Assembly (NCBI GenBank): GCA_030045295.1
Contig: JASIGD010000266.1
Coordinates: 1-8,191, forward strand
DNA length: 8,191 nucleotides
Direction of reading: 5' to 3'
DNA from: Streptosporangiaceae bacterium
GTDB lineage: Bacteria > Actinomycetota > Actinomycetes > Streptosporangiales > Streptosporangiaceae
Of this stretch, positions 6,065-8,191 are shown piece by piece. Under the pieces are notes generated by a model, which did no database searches, was not told the origin of the DNA, and saw nothing but the letters and a program-made list of their open reading frames with translations. The position numbers and the translations under genes were made by a program. Position 1 is the first letter of the stretch. Each line of letters opens with the position of its first letter.

Positions 6065-6296
6065 CGCGATCGGCGGCATGCTGATCGAGGTCTTTGGCGC
6101 GGAGATGACGGCCGCCAGCAGCACCTGCGGAACTTGCGGCGCCAGCAGGCCGGTGGCTGAGCTCGTCGTCTTCCGGCAGGCTCCTGGCACCGTGGTCCGC
6201 TGCCGGACCTGCGGCAGCGTGCTCATGGTACTGGTCAGGCGTATGGACGTCATCAGCGTCGACCTCTCCGGGCTAGCTGACCTGAGCCCACAATGA
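6045..6296 (+). CDS. DUF6510 family zinc-ribbon-like protein
   Basis: The ATG at 6045 follows AGGAGG with about 6 bases of spacing and overlaps the reductase gene by 20 nt. The 83-residue product opens with DAVDGNAIGGMLIEVFGAEM (2-21). It then carries two CxxC pairs, CGTC at 28-31 and CRTC at 53-56, spaced as in a zinc ribbon, and an I-S-V-D-L-S ending. This matches the DUF6510 family, which commonly accompanies sulfite-oxidase-like and FAD-reductase genes in Actinobacteria. It has no export signal or membrane segment. Its biochemical role is not established; a metal-binding partner or assembly factor for the two enzymes is an inference from the conserved neighbourhood. Confidence 0.88.
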   Translation: MDAVDGNAIGGMLIEVFGAEMTAASSTCGTCGASRPVAELVVFRQAPGTVVRCRTCGSVLMVLVRRMDVISVDLSGLADLSPQ

Positions 6297-6311
6297 TCGC
6301 TCCTTATCCGG

Positions 6312-6335
6312 CAGGCGGGTTTCAAGACACGCCTG
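6312..6335 (+). promoter_or_regulatory. Weak inverted repeat ahead of the methionine-rich peptide gene
   Basis: CAGGCG at 6312-6317 pairs with CGCCTG at 6330-6335 around a 12-base loop, in the 84-nt gap between the DUF6510 gene and the methionine-rich peptide gene. With only six base pairs it is a possible attenuator, processing site or operator, not a firm terminator. Confidence 0.25.
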
Positions 6336-6380
6336 ACATATCGAAGGAACACGCAGGTAAGAAACAGGAAAGGGATCAGC

Positions 6381-6575
6381 ATGTCACACGAGGAATCCAT
6401 GTCTATGCCGGACGAGCCGCAGGAAGATTCCATGTCTATGGGCCAGCCGGACCAGGAGTCCATGGGCCAGCCGGACCAGGAGTCCATGTCCATGGGCCAG
6501 CCAGACCAGGAGTCCATGGGCCAGCCGGACCAGGAGTCCATGTCCATGGGCCAGCCGGACCAGGAGTCCATGTGA
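6381..6575 (+). CDS. Methionine-rich acidic repeat peptide, 64 aa
   Basis: The ATG at 6381 follows AGGAAAGGG about 6 bases upstream and the frame ends in TGA directly after the last repeat. The product has 12 Met in 64 residues, 16 Asp/Glu, no Lys, Arg or Cys and no aromatic residue. After a divergent opening (MSHEESMSMPDEPQEDS), residues 18-63 are units of MSMGQPDQES and MGQPDQES in strict alternation. It should be disordered and very acidic; no signal peptide is visible. This frame is preferred over the others, which the repeat also leaves open, because of the ribosome site, its third-base GC and the silent nature of the TCT/TCC and CCG/CCA differences. It follows a molybdoenzyme operon on the same strand. 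Methionine-rich peptides paired with a YedY-type reductase are known (MrpX in Azospira), so an oxidant-scavenging role is a reasonable inference. Confidence 0.7.
   Translation: MSHEESMSMPDEPQEDSMSMGQPDQESMGQPDQESMSMGQPDQESMGQPDQESMSMGQPDQESM
6432..6569 (+). repeat. In-frame 54-bp tandem repeat, 2.5 copies
   Basis: Copies run 6432-6485, 6486-6539 and a 30-base partial at 6540-6569, with only two base differences seen (TCT versus TCC in the second codon; CCG versus CCA in one unit). Each copy consists of a 30-base and a 24-base sub-unit. Near identity points to recent expansion by slippage or unequal recombination. Confidence 0.9.
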
Positions 6576-6839
6576 TGGTGAATAGACCGCATCTTGGCTG
6601 GTAGCGCGGGTTTCGGGACCTCTACAAGCCGGTCAGCGGCAAGGAGAGCATGCCGAATGGCCTCAAAGGCGGCGCACGCCATCCTCGCCGCGGACCGGCA
6701 GTTCCCGTCTGCGGGCTAGCGGCGGCGACAATCCGGTTTCCAGTTTGGCACGGGCGTCGACAGCGGTGGGAACAGGTCACATGGAGGTCGTCCGCCCGGG
6801 GTTGACGGCGAAGTGCCAGGACCACCCGAAGGAAGCCAC
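6576..6839 (+). other. Region with a possible truncated small gene
   Basis: AAGGAG at 6641-6646 precedes two overlapping starts. The ATG at 6657 gives 20 residues (MASKAAHAILAADRQFPSAG) with good third-base GC and then stops at 6719. The ATG at 6650 gives 51 residues of poor composition ending at 6805. The first could be the front of a gene cut off early. I see no intact gene here. Confidence 0.3.
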
Positions 6840-7138
6840 TTGGGACCGACCAGATGCCGGATTACGGTCCGCGGACACGTGACCGGGCGGCTCGAATCCA
6901 GCTTCGCGGGACTGGACCTGGAGCCCGGCATCGAGCAGCCCACCCTAGTCGGTGGGATCCGCGATCAGTCTCGTCTATCGGTGTTCTCGACCTGTTGCGC
7001 GGGCTGTGCCTGGTCCTGGTTAGCGTGGAAACGAACTGGCAGACGTCCGAGCCTGGCATTCAGGAGAGTCCGGAACCATGGTCCGTTCGGAAATCAAGAT
7101 CTTCTTCAGAACGGACCGTGGCGTTAGTTTGCCGCTAG
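6840..7138 (+). pseudogene. Frameshifted small conserved actinobacterial protein
   Basis: A TTG start at 6840 follows GAAGGAAG with about 4-5 bases of spacing. The first frame reads CRITVRGHVTGRLESSFAGL, then an acidic turn, then TLVGGIRDQSRL. At about 6978-6980 one base is missing, and the next frame carries straight on with GVLDLLRGLCLVLVSVETNW. Joined, this has the form of a known type of short actinobacterial protein (beta strand, VRG, FxGL, TxLxG, DQxxLxGxLxxLRxLxLxLxSV) of unknown function. In the shifted frame translation runs on past the usual end to a stop at 7136-7138. The unbroken match either side of a one-base gap makes this a recent frameshift, or a sequencing error. Its neighbour on the other strand is also broken. 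Confidence 0.55.
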
Positions 7139-7219
7139 CCGGTCAGCCAACGATCATTACGCCGTGGCCCAGCTTCCGTCCGTGGAGCGGGGCGATGGGC
7201 AGCATCAGCTGGCGGAAGG

Positions 7220-7634
7220 TTAGATCAGGCCACCTTCACGGCCGCGGATCACCGCGTCCTCCCTGACTCGGCGCCGAGTTTGCGGTAGATGGCCCGTAGA
7301 TGGGTCTTCAGGGTCTTAGGCGTGACGAACAGGTCCGCCGCGAGCTCGCACAGGGAGCCCGGAGCGGGCAGCATCCTCAAGATCGTAAGCTCCCTGTCGA
7401 CTCCGCCTTGCCCGCAAGCGAGTCCGCGAGCGCCAGGTCACCCCGGTTCACGATCTGCAGCGCCTGGTACCCCTCAGCGCACTGGTGCGCTAGGGCGGTT
7501 ATCGTCATCCTCGGCCCGCCGGCGGCCTCGACGAGCAGTTCCCAGGCGCGGTCGGCGTCTCCCATCCAAATCGAGACCATGCCCAGGGCGAGCCGGTGGA
7601 CGGTGGCGATAAAGGCGTCATCGGCGTTTGGCGA
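7220..7634 (-). pseudogene. Broken LuxR/MalT-like regulator: TPR fragment joined to HTH
   Basis: On the minus strand 7634-7401 reads as a helical-repeat segment (NADDAFIATVHRLALGMVSI, later GDADRAWELLVEAAGG and NRGDLALADSLAGKAE). At about 7400 the frame changes directly to a LuxR C-terminal DNA-binding domain: DRELTILRMLP, CELAADLFVTPKTLKTHLRA, IYRKLGAES. The usual 150 or more residues between such parts are missing. At about 7265 one base is lost; the shifted frame then gives REDAVIRGREGGLI and a TAA at 7222-7220, the normal end of this family. Further upstream, 7733-7637 may continue the repeats in another frame (LDRFGLALEQVRHGMDQELQ), but the plus strand is equally protein-like there. The ATPase domain is absent, so the gene is dead. 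It would have been a LAL-type transcription activator. Confidence 0.7.
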
Positions 7635-7802
7635 GACCTCTGTAGTTCCTGATCCATCCCGTGCCGGACCTGCTCGAGCGCCAGGCCGAAGCGGTCGAGT
7701 CCGCCCGCGCCCTTGGCCTGCTCGCACCTTCCGCGCGCTCGTCTGCAACCGCCTGATTGAAGTGAAAGCAATCTGCCGATGGAGCACGACGGGAAAGGTT
7801 CA

Positions 7803-7808
7803 TACGAT
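7803..7808 (+). promoter_or_regulatory. Possible -10 element of a leaderless transcript
   Basis: TACGAT fits the TAnnnT form and lies 8 bases before the ATG at 7817. No Shine-Dalgarno sequence sits at the right distance from that ATG, so transcription may begin at or next to the start codon. No clear -35 hexamer is seen. Confidence 0.3.
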
Positions 7809-7816
7809 TGTGGGCT

Positions 7817-8191
7817 ATGCGGCTAGCCGAGAATTCGCAGTCTGCTGCGCGCCGCGTCGCTCGTCCTGGTGCGGGAGGAGTTGTTTCCCGTCTAGGGCTA
7901 TGGGAGCGCCTGGGGAGGTCGGCTCGGGTGACGGCGGTATCGGCGCCGGCGGGCAGCGGCAAGACGGTGCTTCTGCGGTCCTGGATCGGTCAGGCGGGCC
8001 TAGCCGAGCGCGCCGCGTGGGTAGCGGTGGAGCGCGACGAACGTGACCCACAGCGGTTCTGGCTGGCGGTGCTGGACGCACTGCGCCAGACGGTCCCAGG
8101 GTCAGCACTGGTACGGGAGCTGACGGCGGCGCCGGATCTGGACGGCTGGACGATAGTCGAGCGGCTGCTGAAGGATCTGGCGCCGCTGGCG
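7817..8191 (+). CDS. N-terminal ATPase domain of a LuxR/MalT-like (LAL) regulator (3' partial)
   Basis: From the ATG at 7817 the frame stays open for 125 codons to the last base of the window. After a short basic leader (MRLAENSQSAARRVARP) it reads VSRLGLWERL, then TAVSAPAGSGKTVLLRSWI, a Walker A P-loop with GSGKT at 46-50. It continues with AAWVAVERDERDPQRFW (67-82), AVLDALRQT and DGWTIVERLLKDLAPL. This is the characteristic start of the large ATP-binding LuxR-family (MalT-like) activators of actinomycetes, which couple ligand or protein sensing through a STAND ATPase and TPR region to a C-terminal HTH; the last two would lie beyond the window. A TTG at 7808 is an alternative start. The leader before VSRL looks intact. 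It is divergent from the broken LuxR gene at 7220-7634, of the same family. Confidence 0.88.
   Translation, partial: MRLAENSQSAARRVARPGAGGVVSRLGLWERLGRSARVTAVSAPAGSGKTVLLRSWIGQAGLAERAAWVAVERDERDPQRFWLAVLDALRQTVPGSALVRELTAAPDLDGWTIVERLLKDLAPLA

Noticed and set aside
6432..6569. CRISPR-like reading of the tandem repeat
   Set aside because: The units are contiguous and in frame with no unique spacers.
5744..6682. A 312-codon open frame on the minus strand containing MDSWSGWP repeats
   Set aside because: It crosses the reductase and DUF6510 genes in antisense, both firmly identified; only the antisense of the repeat looks coding.
6781..6883. A 34-codon frame beginning MEVVRPGLTAKCQDHPKEATW
   Set aside because: The ribosome site is poor and the coding bias fades where it overlaps the start of the frameshifted gene at 6840.
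7660..7770. A plus-strand segment reading DLLERQAEAVESARALGL before a stop
   Set aside because: It looks helical and protein-like but has no start, follows an in-frame stop and competes with an equally plausible minus-strand reading. It is too short to call.
7300..8046. A 248-codon open frame on the plus strand
   Set aside because: It covers the antisense of the LuxR relic and then the wrong frame of the LAL ATPase gene; no family pattern is seen.

Overview
The window is GC-rich, with codons ending almost always in G or C, and carries several protein families typical of Actinobacteria: MalT-like/LuxR ATPase regulators, a sulfite-oxidase-like/FAD-reductase/DUF6510 trio and a secreted four-cysteine protein. 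A filamentous actinomycete (Streptosporangiales-like) fits best, but the sequence does not fix the genus.

Layout. (1) 3-689, plus: the C-terminal helical-repeat half of a large regulator/ATPase whose start lies outside the window. (2) 881-3525, minus: small genes and debris. Read in the direction of transcription these are a tyrosine-integrase fragment, two translationally coupled small proteins (81 and 47 aa), an MBL-fold lactonase-like hydrolase, two GC-rich hairpins, a 78-aa LysM-like protein, a degenerate C-terminal fragment and a 61-aa single-span membrane protein with a near-perfect ribosome binding site. This looks like a decayed integrative-element or accessory segment. (3) 3898-4416, plus: a secreted protein with four cysteines. 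(4) 4725-6575, plus: a compact operon of sulfite-oxidase-like molybdoenzyme, FAD/NAD(P)H reductase (31-nt overlap) and DUF6510 zinc-ribbon protein (20-nt overlap), followed 84 nt later by a 64-aa methionine-rich, highly acidic, tandemly repeated peptide. (5) 6576-7740: gene decay, with a single-base frameshift in a small conserved protein on the plus strand and a LuxR-type regulator on the minus strand broken by frameshifts and an internal deletion. (6) 7817-8191, plus: the N-terminal ATPase of another LuxR/MalT-like regulator, running off the window and possibly leaderless.

The most interesting signal is the operon at 4725-6575. Molybdenum enzymes of the sulfite oxidase superfamily include MsrP/YedY, a methionine sulfoxide reductase. 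In Azospira suillum a YedY homologue works with a methionine-rich peptide (MrpX) that scavenges hypochlorite. Here a related enzyme with its own flavin reductase sits beside a peptide that is 19% Met, and none of the four products has a visible export signal. I infer a possible cytoplasmic oxidant-sink system: the peptide is oxidised, the molybdoenzyme reduces it, and the FAD protein supplies electrons from NAD(P)H. This is a hypothesis from gene context and composition only.
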